Source: Methylocella silvestris
GTDB lineage: Bacteria; Pseudomonadota; Alphaproteobacteria; Rhizobiales; Beijerinckiaceae
Direction of reading: 5' to 3'
Length of the DNA: 64,000 nucleotides
Assembly (NCBI RefSeq): GCF_002891535.1
Contig: NZ_PDZR01000005.1
Coordinates: 62,001-126,000, forward strand
Shown here: piece after piece, positions 17,477 to 26,148 of the stretch
How the letters are laid out: each line of letters opens with the position of its first letter
Numbering within the stretch: the stretch's first letter is position 1
Notes under the pieces: generated by a model
Told to the model about the DNA's origin: nothing
Databases searched by the model: none
The model's input: the letters and a program-made list of their open reading frames with translations, nothing else
Position numbers and translations under genes: made by a program

Positions 17477-17547
17477 GCGCTGTCTCCAGTTGAAGCGATT
17501 CGGCGGCCAAAGGATTATGTGGAGCGGGCAAGATTTGAGGATATTTC

Positions 17548-17991
17548 ATGACCAGCAACGTCCCTTCCCTGTCCGGCGATGAGATCAGGGCGATCCTGCA
17601 CAAAGTGAAGACGATCGCCGTCGTCGGCGCCTCGGCCAATCCGGATCGCCCGTCCTATGAGGTCGCGGCCTTCCTTTTATCGCGCGGCTATGAGGTCACC
17701 GCCGTCAACCCTGGACTCGCCGGCCAGACCCTGCTCGGAGCGCCCGTCGTCGCAAGCCTCAAGGATCTCGCCGCGCCGGTCGATATGGTGGATATTTTCC
17801 GCAATTCGGCGGCGGCCCGCGAGGTCGTGACGGAGATATTGGCGCTGAATTGGCGTCCGTCCGTGATCTGGATGCAGCTTGGCGTCGTCAACGAGACTGC
17901 CGCCGCCCTAGCGCGGGCGCAGGGGATCATGGTGATCATGAATCGCTGCCCGAAAATCGATTATATCCAGCTTGGGCTCGACCAGGCCTAA
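17548..17991 (+). CDS. CoA-binding domain protein (YccU-like)
   Basis: A 147-residue Rossmann-type protein of the succinyl-CoA-ligase-like CoA-binding family. The nucleotide-binding start IAVVGASANPDRPSYEVA, the YEVTAVNPG strand, VDMVDIFRNS and the C-terminal IMNRCPKIDY motif are all characteristic. Members bind CoA but have no established reaction. It stops two bases before the stop of the convergent heme A synthase gene. Confidence 0.9.
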   Translation: MTSNVPSLSGDEIRAILHKVKTIAVVGASANPDRPSYEVAAFLLSRGYEVTAVNPGLAGQTLLGAPVVASLKDLAAPVDMVDIFRNSAAAREVVTEILALNWRPSVIWMQLGVVNETAAALARAQGIMVIMNRCPKIDYIQLGLDQA

Positions 17992-17993
17992 TC

Positions 17994-19073
17994 TCATCGC
18001 TCCTGATGCAGCGCCTGCGCATGCGCCGTGGCCATGCCGAGCACGATCATCGCAAAGCCCTGATGCAGCAGCCCGGCCCACAGCGGCACGGCGAGCAAAA
18101 GCGTCGTGATCCCGATGATCGCCTGCGCCGCGACAAGTCCGGCCAGCGCCAGGGCGCGCCGGCTGGCGGCGCTCCGGCCCGCGACCACGCCGGTATAAAC
18201 AGCCTGCGCAAGAGCGAACGCCAGCAGCGCATAGGCGGCCATCCGGTGCTGAAACTGCACAGTCAGAAGATTGTCGACAAAATTGCGCCAAAGCGGCGCC
18301 TCCGCCGTCAATTGATCGAGTGGCGGAATGAACCTTCCGTCCATCAAGGGCCAGCTATTATAGGCGCGTCCGGCGCGAAGCCCCGCGACGAGCGCGCCGA
18401 GCCCAATCTGAGCCAGGGCGGCCACGACGAAGACGAGGGCGACGCCGAACAGGCGGCGCGGCGGCGCCGGAACCGCGGGTGGGCGTGAATTGAGCGACGC
18501 CGCCAGCCAGACCAGAATGGCGAAGGTCATGCTCGCCAGCAGAAGATGAAGCGCAAGCCGCTCCTGCGCCACCTCGGCGCGGTCGACGAGGCCGGATTTC
18601 ACCATCCACCAGCCCACAAAACCCTGGAGCCCGCCCAGCGCGAGCACGCCAACGAGCTTTGGCTTGAGCGCGGACGGCAGCATGCCCTTCGCCCAGAAGA
18701 AAACCATCGGCAGGAACGTCGCGAGCCCGATCAGCCGGCCGAGCAGCCGGTGGCTCCATTCGAAGAAAAAGATAAATCTGAACCCGGCGAGGTCCATGTC
18801 GGGAAAGACCTGCGCATATTGCGGGATTTTCTTGTAATTCTCGAATTCGGCCTGCCAGTCGGCCTGCGAAAGCGGCGGGATCACGCCGCTCAAGGGCTTC
18901 CATTGCGTGATGGAAAGGCCGGATTCCGTCAGCCGCGTCGCGCCGCCAACGAGGACCATCAAAAACACCAGCGCGGCGAGGGTCCAGAGCCAGACGGCGA
19001 CAACTGGAGCGGTTGGCCCAGTCCGAACGTCGAACGCCGAGGGCGTCGCAATCGGATCGTAAACCCAAGTCAT
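17994..19073 (-). CDS. ctaA: Heme A synthase (CtaA/COX15)
   Basis: Inner-membrane oxygenase that converts heme O to heme A for aa3-type cytochrome oxidase. The 359-residue protein has about eight transmembrane segments in two pseudo-repeats. Conserved elements seen are GGATRLTESGLSITQW, FEWSHRLLGRLIG with the Glu and His ligand, HRMAAYALL, and HQGFAM near the C-terminus. ATG 19073 gives the typical start MTWVYDP and has AAGG about 8 bases upstream. It is the usual neighbour of the rplM-rpsI region in this order of bacteria. Confidence 0.94.
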   Translation of the reverse strand: MTWVYDPIATPSAFDVRTGPTAPVVAVWLWTLAALVFLMVLVGGATRLTESGLSITQWKPLSGVIPPLSQADWQAEFENYKKIPQYAQVFPDMDLAGFRFIFFFEWSHRLLGRLIGLATFLPMVFFWAKGMLPSALKPKLVGVLALGGLQGFVGWWMVKSGLVDRAEVAQERLALHLLLASMTFAILVWLAASLNSRPPAVPAPPRRLFGVALVFVVAALAQIGLGALVAGLRAGRAYNSWPLMDGRFIPPLDQLTAEAPLWRNFVDNLLTVQFQHRMAAYALLAFALAQAVYTGVVAGRSAASRRALALAGLVAAQAIIGITTLLLAVPLWAGLLHQGFAMIVLGMATAHAQALHQER

Positions 19074-19277
19074 GTCGGACCTTTCATCGCTCTCCTTGCA
19101 ACGTTGAACGCGCATGAAACGCTTGTTGCGGGACAGGGCGCGGATTAAGAGCGGGACGGCGATCATTTCCGTGCGCCGCGCGCCTTTGGGCGCGACGCCG
19201 AAAATCTGATCTGATCTATCGCCGCATTAGCGCGAAGTCCACGCGACGGGCCGGAACGAGAGGTTAAAGACACGCGC

Positions 19278-19487
19278 ATGCGAATGCGGACGCGCAAATT
19301 CATCGGGGCGATCGTGATGACGGCGTTTGTCGTTCTCTACGCGCTGATCGCCATGGCTCTGGCGCAGGCCCGGCCGATACAGGAGGCGGCGCCCGCGGTC
19401 CAGATCATCTGCTATGCGGCGCTGGGCCTTGCCTGGGTGCTGCCGTTGATGCCGCTCATCCGCTGGATGCAGAAGCCCGACCGCTGA
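19278..19487 (+). CDS. DUF2842 small membrane protein
   Basis: A 69-residue protein with two transmembrane helices (about residues 8-29 and 39-60). The N-terminal RTRKFIGAI and the end GLAWVLPLMPLIRWMQKPD are typical of DUF2842, a small alphaproteobacterial inner-membrane family of unknown role. A second ATG two codons in (19284) is an alternative start. It is convergent with the ExoP-like gene and ends 3 bases before its stop. Confidence 0.85.
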   Translation: MRMRTRKFIGAIVMTAFVVLYALIAMALAQARPIQEAAPAVQIICYAALGLAWVLPLMPLIRWMQKPDR

Positions 19488-19490
19488 AGC

Positions 19491-20924
19491 TCAGGCGGCG
19501 TCAAGGCTGAGGCCGCGCGGCGACGATTTTTTCGGCGCGCCGATGACGAGCACGTTCTTCGCCCGCCAGCCGGCGAGATTGGCGCCGGAGCCGACGATCA
19601 CCGCCTCGCGCGGCTCGGCCGCGGCCGTCAGCACGACGAAATCGGCCTCTGCCGAAAGCGCTCGAATAATATCCTCCTCTCCAAGCGCCGAGACCGTCAG
19701 CCAGATAAAATCATAGGCGCCTTCCAGCGCCTGCAAGATAATGGACAGATCTGCTCCAGGCGCTGCCGCTTGCGCCGAGACGCCCTGCCGACCGCACGGC
19801 AAAAAATGCAGGCGCGAGCTCGGGTCGCGGCGAATGACTTCGGCGAAGGACGCCTCCCCCGACATAAGCTCCGAGAGGCCCGGCCCCTGCTCCTCCTGCT
19901 CGGTCCCGGCCGGGGCCGTCAATCCGGCGAGATCGATCATGATCGAACGTCCTTCAGCGTCGAGCAGCCGCGCCAGGGCGACGAGAACTTCGGTCGAACC
20001 GCCGGCGTCGAGCCGCGCGCCCAGAATGCGGATCGCCCCCGACGGCCTGCGTGCAGCGAGAATGCGCGCCGCCGCTTCCTCGAGCGCGTCGGCGTTCTGA
20101 GCTTCTGCGCGCCGCCCGGCCGCGTCCCGCCCGATCGAGGATTGCACGCCGGGAGCCTCTTTGAGACGCAGAAATACGCCGCGTTCTCCGATCGCGCGCG
20201 GCGGCGCCGGCGCGTCCTCGATGCGGCTCGAGGGCCGCCTCATCAGAGCGCAGCCCGTCCCGACGGCGAGAGCCGCGGCGGCGCCAATCGCGGCGAGGAG
20301 GCTGGGGGATGGAAAGACCGGCTGCTCCGGCGGGCGCGCCGGAGCAATCACCCGCGCCGCAATCTGCGAAGTTTCGGCGCCCGCTTCGACAAATAGAGCG
20401 GCGACGCGATTGGCCGCGCGCGCGGAAAAATCGGCGTCATCGGAGCGGAAGGAGATCGTGACGATTCGATCGCGATCCGAGGCCTTGACGCTGAGACGGT
20501 CCCGAAACGCCGCCAGGGCGCGCTCATCGGCGCGCGGGCGGCCTTCGTCACTGGGTGCGCCAAGAAACAGCAAGGCGCGCGCCGCCGCCATCAGAGCCCC
20601 CTGCCCGGACAATTCCGGCCTTATTTCGGCGCCGAGCGATTTCATGGCGCGCCGCGCTAGATCGCCCGAGCCGAGCAGCGCCTCGCCCTGGGTCAGAGCC
20701 TGACGGTTCAGGACATCATCCGGCCGCGCCTCAACAGCCGCGACGAAAATCCGGGCTTCAGCCTGATATTGCGGGGTTGCGGCCAAGAAGAAAGCGACGA
20801 TCGCGAGCGGCCCGCTCAGCGCCGCTGCAAACAGCGCCGCCCGCCGGGCGGCCGCTTCCTGACGCAGCGCCGCAAACCAGTTGCGGCGTTCATCCTGCGG
20901 CTCTTCCCAGTCCAGCCAATGCAT
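19491..20924 (-). CDS. Wzz/ExoP-like polysaccharide chain-length protein
   Basis: A 477-residue inner-membrane protein. The N-terminal part has the Wzz plan: TM1 (about residues 30-50), a periplasmic region starting YQAEARIFVAA and a coiled part, and TM2 near 207-225. The C-terminal domain (about 275-477) resembles the BY-kinase module fused in ExoP-type proteins, but the Walker A position reads GARLDAGGSTEVLVALA without the GKT/GKS, and no tyrosine cluster is present at the C-terminus. It therefore probably controls export or chain length without kinase activity. No glycosyltransferase cluster adjoins it, so the polysaccharide is unknown. Confidence 0.72.
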   Translation of the reverse strand: MHWLDWEEPQDERRNWFAALRQEAAARRAALFAAALSGPLAIVAFFLAATPQYQAEARIFVAAVEARPDDVLNRQALTQGEALLGSGDLARRAMKSLGAEIRPELSGQGALMAAARALLFLGAPSDEGRPRADERALAAFRDRLSVKASDRDRIVTISFRSDDADFSARAANRVAALFVEAGAETSQIAARVIAPARPPEQPVFPSPSLLAAIGAAAALAVGTGCALMRRPSSRIEDAPAPPRAIGERGVFLRLKEAPGVQSSIGRDAAGRRAEAQNADALEEAAARILAARRPSGAIRILGARLDAGGSTEVLVALARLLDAEGRSIMIDLAGLTAPAGTEQEEQGPGLSELMSGEASFAEVIRRDPSSRLHFLPCGRQGVSAQAAAPGADLSIILQALEGAYDFIWLTVSALGEEDIIRALSAEADFVVLTAAAEPREAVIVGSGANLAGWRAKNVLVIGAPKKSSPRGLSLDAA

Positions 20925-21011
20925 CGGTCGGCTCCGAGACCCAACGCCTGCATGAGACGCCCTTTATGGTTTCGGAGTCGTTAACGGCTGACGCCAGCTT
21001 GTAGCGGCCCG

Positions 21012-21968
21012 TTAATGCCCGGACTTGCGTCCGGAGATTTGCAATGCGGCCTTCAGCGTATTGCTCATCAGCATGGCGATGGTCATCGGCCCGACGCCGC
21101 CCGGCACCGGCGTAATTGCCGCGGCCGTATCGAGCGATTCGGCGAAAGCGACGTCGCCGACAAGCCGCGTCTTGGATTTGGCGGCGGGGTCCGTCGCCGG
21201 AACGCGGTTGATGCCGACGTCGATCACGATCGCGCCCGGCTTGATCCAATCGCCCTTGATCATCTCGGGGCGGCCGACCGCCGCGATCAGCACATCGGCG
21301 CGCCGCACGACGGCCGGCAGATCGCGCGTGCGCGAATGCGCGATGGTGACGGTGGCGTTCTGGGCGAGCAGCAGTTGCGCGATCGGCTTGCCGACGAGAT
21401 TGGAGCGTCCGACGACGACCGCTTCCGCGCCTTGCAGCTTGAAATTCAGCGCGGCCGCCGCTTTCTGCAACAAAATCATACTGCCGGCCGGGGTGCAGGG
21501 GATCAGGGCGCGCTCGATATCGCCAATCGCGAGCAGGCCGGAATTGATCGGATGCAGCCCGTCGACGTCTTTTTCGGGCGCGATCGATTCGATGATGCGG
21601 GTCGCGTCCGCGCCATTTGGCAACGGCAGCTGCAGCAGGATGCCGTGGATTTTCGGGTCGGCGTTCAGTTGCTGGATGACCGCCAGAATTTCGGCTTCGG
21701 TCGCTTCGGTCGGAAGGTCATGCTGCACGGAATGGAAGCCGCAAGCCTTCGCCGCCTTGCCCTTCGCGCCAACATAGACCTGGCTCGCAGGGTCGGCGCC
21801 GACAAGAATAACGGCGAGACCTGGCTGCAATCCGCCAAGGCCGCGCACCTTTTCGGTGATGTCCGCGAGCACTTCCTCCGATCCGCGCTTGCCGTCGATC
21901 AGGAGCGCCTTGCCGCTCGATGGGCGCAGGACGCCGGTCTCAGGGGTCGACAGTTGGGCGACGGACAT
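21012..21968 (-). CDS. folD: Methylenetetrahydrofolate dehydrogenase/cyclohydrolase
   Basis: Bifunctional one-carbon enzyme (NADP-dependent dehydrogenase and methenyl-THF cyclohydrolase), 318 residues. Seen are the substrate-binding Y-V-G-A-K-G-K motif with the catalytic lysine, the LQLPLPNG signature, the dinucleotide-binding stretch [12 protein letters not shown], and the C-terminal [17 protein letters not shown] 20-residue N-terminal extension precedes the core. The ATG at 21968 has GGAGG seven bases upstream, which decides the start against an ATG at 22016. Confidence 0.96.
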   Translation of the reverse strand: MSVAQLSTPETGVLRPSSGKALLIDGKRGSEEVLADITEKVRGLGGLQPGLAVILVGADPASQVYVGAKGKAAKACGFHSVQHDLPTEATEAEILAVIQQLNADPKIHGILLQLPLPNGADATRIIESIAPEKDVDGLHPINSGLLAIGDIERALIPCTPAGSMILLQKAAAALNFKLQGAEAVVVGRSNLVGKPIAQLLLAQNATVTIAHSRTRDLPAVVRRADVLIAAVGRPEMIKGDWIKPGAIVIDVGINRVPATDPAAKSKTRLVGDVAFAESLDTAAAITPVPGGVGPMTIAMLMSNTLKAALQISGRKSGH

Positions 21969-22133
21969 GGGTAACCTCCAGCCTGGTTTCTTGGTCTGTT
22001 CGAAATTGGCGCCCAAGCGGTTTCGCGCGCGCCGTCGCGTTCTTCGAGTGGGCGAAGCTTGCGTGAAAATAGGGAGCGCTGCTGCGAACGGATAGCAAAA
22101 TAATTTTGGCCGCCGCCAAGATTAATTTGCCAA

Positions 22134-22155
22134 CGCCGGAGCCCAAGCTCCGGCG
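22134..22155 (-). terminator. Hairpin terminator after the lysis-fusion gene
   Basis: A perfect 9-bp stem (CGCCGGAGC / GCTCCGGCG) with a 4-base loop, 15 bases beyond the stop of the leftward gene at 22170. Only a weak T-rich stretch (TTGGCAAATTAAT) follows, so efficiency is uncertain. Confidence 0.5.
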
Positions 22156-22169
22156 CGCTCGCCTTGCGG

Positions 22170-24320
22170 CTACGTCACGGCGAGAGGGGCGCCCGCGCCG
22201 GCAGCGGCGACGAGCTCTTCGTCAGTCTTGTCATCCGGGATGATGTCGAGCAATTGGGCGACTTCAAAATGCATCCCATCGGGCCGCGATCTGAAATGCC
22301 CGCCCCAATAGAAGCCGAATTTATTCGCGATGGGGACGAGATCGCGCACCGATCCCCGCTGACCCTTCAGCGCCGGGCGCGCCTTCAGCGGATTGAACCG
22401 CGCATTGATATCGAACGCCGTGCCGAAGGCGTGATTGCTGAGGGTGGTCGTGCTGCCGCGAATGAAGCGCGGATTATAGGCGCCGTCGAATGTCAGCACC
22501 TCATCGAGCAGGCCCTGCTTTTCCCATTCGAGCCAGAGCGCCGTCAGCTGCGCAGCGGCGAGCCTGTGGAACTGCATTTTGAGCGGGCCCGGCTTGCCCA
22601 GAACGGAGCGCAGCGGGATGGCCACCGTCACAATATTGCGGGCCGCCCAATCATTGGTGACCCTGATATGCTCGGGATCGCCAGGCTGTGGCGCAGGCGC
22701 GAAGGTGAAGACCCCGAACAGCTTTTGCCTGTCGGCGATGCTGCTGAGCGGCGCAAAAGGCGGCGGCGGCGGAAAGTCTTGTCCCGACGCGTCAACTGGC
22801 CTGGACGGCGCTGCGGCGCCCGCCGTGACCGGAGCGGCCGGGCGGTCCGAAAGCTCATCGGCAAAGCTCGGGGTCGCGCCGGCGCCGCTCCATCCGTCGG
22901 CGTCCGAGACGCGCATGCAGTCAGAAAAGAAGGCGACATATTTATCGATGTGATGGCCCGTGCCGGTCGGATAGCAGAGCAGCTTCCAGCGGTTGGCGGG
23001 CGCTTCGTCGCGCCGGATCGAGCCGGCATTGTAGGCGGCGGCGACGAGCGGCGGATCGAAATGCGTCGAACCCCTTTGCTCGGCGATATAGGCTGTCCCG
23101 GCGTTGATCGAAACAGCGGGATCCAGCAGATCGTCGGCTGTCAGGGTCGGGCGGCGCAGCGCGCCGCGGGCGGTGCCGACGAGGGTTTGCATCAGGCCGA
23201 CGCTTTGGTCGTTGATCTTCGGTTCAAACCGGCGCGCCGTGGGATCGCCGCCGCTTTCCGTTGCGATGGTCGCCACGATGAGTTCGACCGGAACGCCATA
23301 TTTTTGCGCCGCCGCGGCGCAGGGCGCGCCGAAATTCGTCCAGATCTTGCGCACCGTCGAAGGCTCGCCCGGCGTGCCCATGGCCGCCGCGCCGTCGATC
23401 GAGACGCCGGACGCCGTCAGCGCCCATGAGACGCCGTCGGCAAAATGCCGATGCGGCGTCGTCAGCTCGGCCATGGTTTCCTTGACGACGCCGGGTCGCG
23501 TTGGCGTCACCGGCCGTGTCGGCTGCTGTTCGAGGCTCGGGGCGGGGTGCGGCGTGAGAGGGCCAGCCCCGGCCGGCGCGAGGCCGCCCTGAGCCGGCGT
23601 CTGGCCAGGCGCCGCGCGGCTCGGCGGGGCCACCGCGCCGCCCGGCGCCCCGATTTGCGCCGCTCCGGGCGATCCGCCGCCGATCGGGGGCGGCGCGGCG
23701 TCTGGCGCGAGCGAAGGCGCAGGCCCGGCCGAAATCGCCTGCGCGCCCTGAAGTTCGAGCATGCGATCCTTGCCGCGCGAACCAAGCGAGGAGCCGAGCC
23801 AGAAATTCATCACCGTAGCGAAGGCGGCGGCGAGCGCGCCGATCAATATGTTGATGATCTGCAGGAAATTTTGGTCGGGATTGGCGAGCCCCACCGCCTT
23901 GCCAAACGTCAGTAGCGTCAACAGCGCCAAAAATCCGATGACCACCATGAAAGAGATGACGGTCGGCGTCCATTGCATCAGCGGGCTTGAGGCCGCGAGC
24001 GCCTCGGCGAAGCGCCGTGCGCCGGCCGTGCTTTCATTGGCGAGCACGTCCGCCTTCAGATCCGCTTCGCGCTGATTTTGCGCGTCCTGAAAGGCGGCCT
24101 GCTGGGCGGAGAAGGCGATTTGCGCCAGCTCGGCCTGAAGATCCGCCTTGATCTTCGGATCCTCCATGACGATCTTCGTCGCTTCTTCTGGCGAATCCGT
24201 CTTGGTGATCTTGGTCACCGCATCGGCGACCTTCTGTCCGATCTGGCCGGCCTTGTCTCCCGAAAACAGCTGTAACAGTTGGGGGACCAGTTGAATCGCG
24301 AGCCCGATGAGCGGGTTCAT
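22170..24320 (-). CDS. Holin-like / lytic transglycosylase / M15 peptidase fusion
   Basis: A 716-residue multidomain protein. Residues 1-110 are soluble and partly helical. Residues 112-190 contain two hydrophobic helices (SFMVVIGFLALLTLL and IINILIGALAAAFATVMNFWLG) ending in LGSSLGSRGKDR, like the GTA/phage 3-TM holin family. A Pro/Ala/Gly linker (about 195-285) follows. Residues 335-465 form a lytic transglycosylase domain with catalytic Glu355 (TIATESGGD), SVGLMQT and AAYNAG. Residues 540-690 are an M15 D-Ala-D-Ala carboxypeptidase/endopeptidase domain with zinc ligands His630 and Asp637 (SNHAFGTAFDIN), base Asp681 and His684. No signal peptide is seen, so the wall-cutting domains may be exposed through the membrane segments. 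AGGAGGGA lies 8 bases before the ATG. No phage genes adjoin it. Confidence 0.8.
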   Translation of the reverse strand: MNPLIGLAIQLVPQLLQLFSGDKAGQIGQKVADAVTKITKTDSPEEATKIVMEDPKIKADLQAELAQIAFSAQQAAFQDAQNQREADLKADVLANESTAGARRFAEALAASSPLMQWTPTVISFMVVIGFLALLTLLTFGKAVGLANPDQNFLQIINILIGALAAAFATVMNFWLGSSLGSRGKDRMLELQGAQAISAGPAPSLAPDAAPPPIGGGSPGAAQIGAPGGAVAPPSRAAPGQTPAQGGLAPAGAGPLTPHPAPSLEQQPTRPVTPTRPGVVKETMAELTTPHRHFADGVSWALTASGVSIDGAAAMGTPGEPSTVRKIWTNFGAPCAAAAQKYGVPVELIVATIATESGGDPTARRFEPKINDQSVGLMQTLVGTARGALRRPTLTADDLLDPAVSINAGTAYIAEQRGSTHFDPPLVAAAYNAGSIRRDEAPANRWKLLCYPTGTGHHIDKYVAFFSDCMRVSDADGWSGAGATPSFADELSDRPAAPVTAGAAAPSRPVDASGQDFPPPPPFAPLSSIADRQKLFGVFTFAPAPQPGDPEHIRVTNDWAARNIVTVAIPLRSVLGKPGPLKMQFHRLAAAQLTALWLEWEKQGLLDEVLTFDGAYNPRFIRGSTTTLSNHAFGTAFDINARFNPLKARPALKGQRGSVRDLVPIANKFGFYWGGHFRSRPDGMHFEVAQLLDIIPDDKTDEELVAAAGAGAPLAVT

Positions 24321-24453
24321 GGCGGCTCCCTCCTAAAAATCAAACTATTCTTGAATTATAACTCGCCTTCGCCGCTGTGTCGGCGGCGATCGCGGCCTGC
24401 ATCCTTATGATTTCCTTAAATTCTTTGGGCGCGATCCTTGATGGCGCTATAGC

Positions 24454-25332
24454 TCAAGCCTTTTGCGGCGCAGTAAAAGTATAGCGCGCGACATGATGAG
24501 CGATTGCGCCCGGCTCAAGCATTCGCATCGACGGCTTCTCGGCAAGCTCGCCGCAAAACCCTTCCGGATCGCCATAACCGGTCCAAGATTCAATCGACAG
24601 AAACGGCGCCGCCGGCCTCGACCACAGCGCGACATGCGGAAAATTCGATGTCTCGACCTTGATCGCCGCGCCGTCCGGCCCCTCGAAACTCAGGCTGCGG
24701 CTGCGCGCATTCAGAAAACAGAGCGCCTCCGCGGCAAAAAGATCGGGCGAGAGCGGTAGCTTGCGGCCTTGCAGCGGAATGGGGCGATGCTCGGCGCAGA
24801 TCAGCCCTCGCGGCGAAATCTTCGGCGCGAAGGGTTCTTCCTCGGCGGCGAACATGATGGCGTAGTCGGCAGCTGATCCGCCTGCAAACGGCCAGCGGAA
24901 GCCCGGATGCAGGCCGCAGGCGTAAGGCATCGGCCGGCCGCCTCTGTTCTTTACGGTGAGGCCGACTGCAAAAGCCGTTTCGAACAAGGCGTAATTGACG
25001 CCGAGCCAGAAATCGAACGGATAGACCGCCAGCGTTTCGGCGCTGCTCGACAGAGTGAGCCTTGCGCGCTGCGCGCTCGTCGTGCTCGACGAAAAGCGCA
25101 TCCGGCTGGCGAAGCCGTGCACGCCGACTGGATAGGCCTGTCCGTCGACGCGGATTTCCGCGCCGCGCGTCCAGCCGACGAGCGGGAACAAAAGCGGCGA
25201 CGTCGCGTCCCATATCGCCGGCGCCTTTTCCCATAAGAGCTGGGTTCCGCCGACGCTCCACTGCGTCGCCTCCGCGCCGCGCAAGGCGATCGTCGCCCTG
25301 GCCGAGCCGACGGCAAGTTCAATCGCACCCAT
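24454..25332 (-). CDS. Aldose 1-epimerase family protein
   Basis: A 292-residue galactose-mutarotase-like protein. The N-terminal beta strands with LLFPLVGWTRG, VHGFASRM, then GLHPGFRWPFAG carry the conserved His residues (HG and LHP) and Arg of the family; the SIESWTGYGDPEG stretch is also typical of the YeaD/YphB-like sugar-binding branch. Probably interconverts sugar anomers in the cytosol; the particular sugar is unknown. It begins 66 bases before a gap shared with the DUF2147 gene and is divergent from it. Confidence 0.85.
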   Translation of the reverse strand: MGAIELAVGSARATIALRGAEATQWSVGGTQLLWEKAPAIWDATSPLLFPLVGWTRGAEIRVDGQAYPVGVHGFASRMRFSSSTTSAQRARLTLSSSAETLAVYPFDFWLGVNYALFETAFAVGLTVKNRGGRPMPYACGLHPGFRWPFAGGSAADYAIMFAAEEEPFAPKISPRGLICAEHRPIPLQGRKLPLSPDLFAAEALCFLNARSRSLSFEGPDGAAIKVETSNFPHVALWSRPAAPFLSIESWTGYGDPEGFCGELAEKPSMRMLEPGAIAHHVARYTFTAPQKA

Positions 25333-25627
25333 CGAAAACCGGTTCTCCCCCAGCCGGCGCGGAACCGGCGCGCTAGCGCGCTGATTAGCCGGATGGACTC
25401 ATTCGGTCGATACGAAATGTTCCAGATTCAACAGCTTGAACATATCCTTGTCAGCCAGATTCAGGCAACTCGAGCGGAATTGACTGGAGCAGAGGCGTGC
25501 GGGCCGTGCGCAGAGGGATGCGCGCTCATCGTCCAATTTTGGCGGCGCAGCATCGATGTGCGCAATCTCACAGGCGCGGCGGGCAATGGGCGCCACGGTC
25601 ACTTCCAATGACTTGGGGAGAGCCGTC

Positions 25628-25987
25628 ATGAACCAACTAGCCGCTGCCGCCGCCGCCGTGATCGCCGCGCTGAGTTCGCCGGCCGTGGCGAGCCCCGCTG
25701 GGGAATGGCGCATCGCCGACGGCACCGCCAATGTCGCGATCCGCTCCTGCGGCGCCAATTTTTGCGGCTTTGTGTCCTGGGCCAAGGATTCCGACATGAT
25801 CGGCAAGCCGGTGCTGATCAGCATGAAGCCCAATGGCGATGTCTGGGCGGGCTCGATCGTCAATGCGCGGGACGGCCAAAAATATGTCGGCCGCATGTCG
25901 CTACGCGGCGAGCAGGTGCTGAAGGTCGAGGGCTGCGTTCTCGGCGGCATGATCTGCGGCGGCCAGCAATGGTCACGCTTGAAGTAA
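25628..25987 (+). CDS. DUF2147 family exported protein
   Basis: A 119-residue protein with a signal peptide (residues 1-22, Ala/Leu-rich, cleavage near AVAS-PAG). The mature part has the DUF2147 plan: GEWRIADGTANVAIRSCGANFCGFV, a G-x-I-V/N-A-R-D-G-x-x-Y stretch, and the closing VEGCVLGGMICGGQQW with a second Cys pair. The beta-barrel family is found in the envelope of many Proteobacteria; its function is unknown. ATG 25628 has GGGGAG 8 bases upstream and starts at the signal peptide, which favours it over an ATG at 25556. Confidence 0.85.
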   Translation: MNQLAAAAAAVIAALSSPAVASPAGEWRIADGTANVAIRSCGANFCGFVSWAKDSDMIGKPVLISMKPNGDVWAGSIVNARDGQKYVGRMSLRGEQVLKVEGCVLGGMICGGQQWSRLK

Positions 25988-26148
25988 CCGCGTTGAAACC
26001 AGGCGGCCCGGCCTGGCGCTTTCGCTTTGGCGCCGCGAAGCAAACGCGCTAAATCTGATTGCGGCGATCGCCTGACGTCAATCGCCTGATAGGAATCGCC
26101 GGATTTGGATCGGCCGCGCTCTGGCGCCGAACGCGGGATAAACGACAT

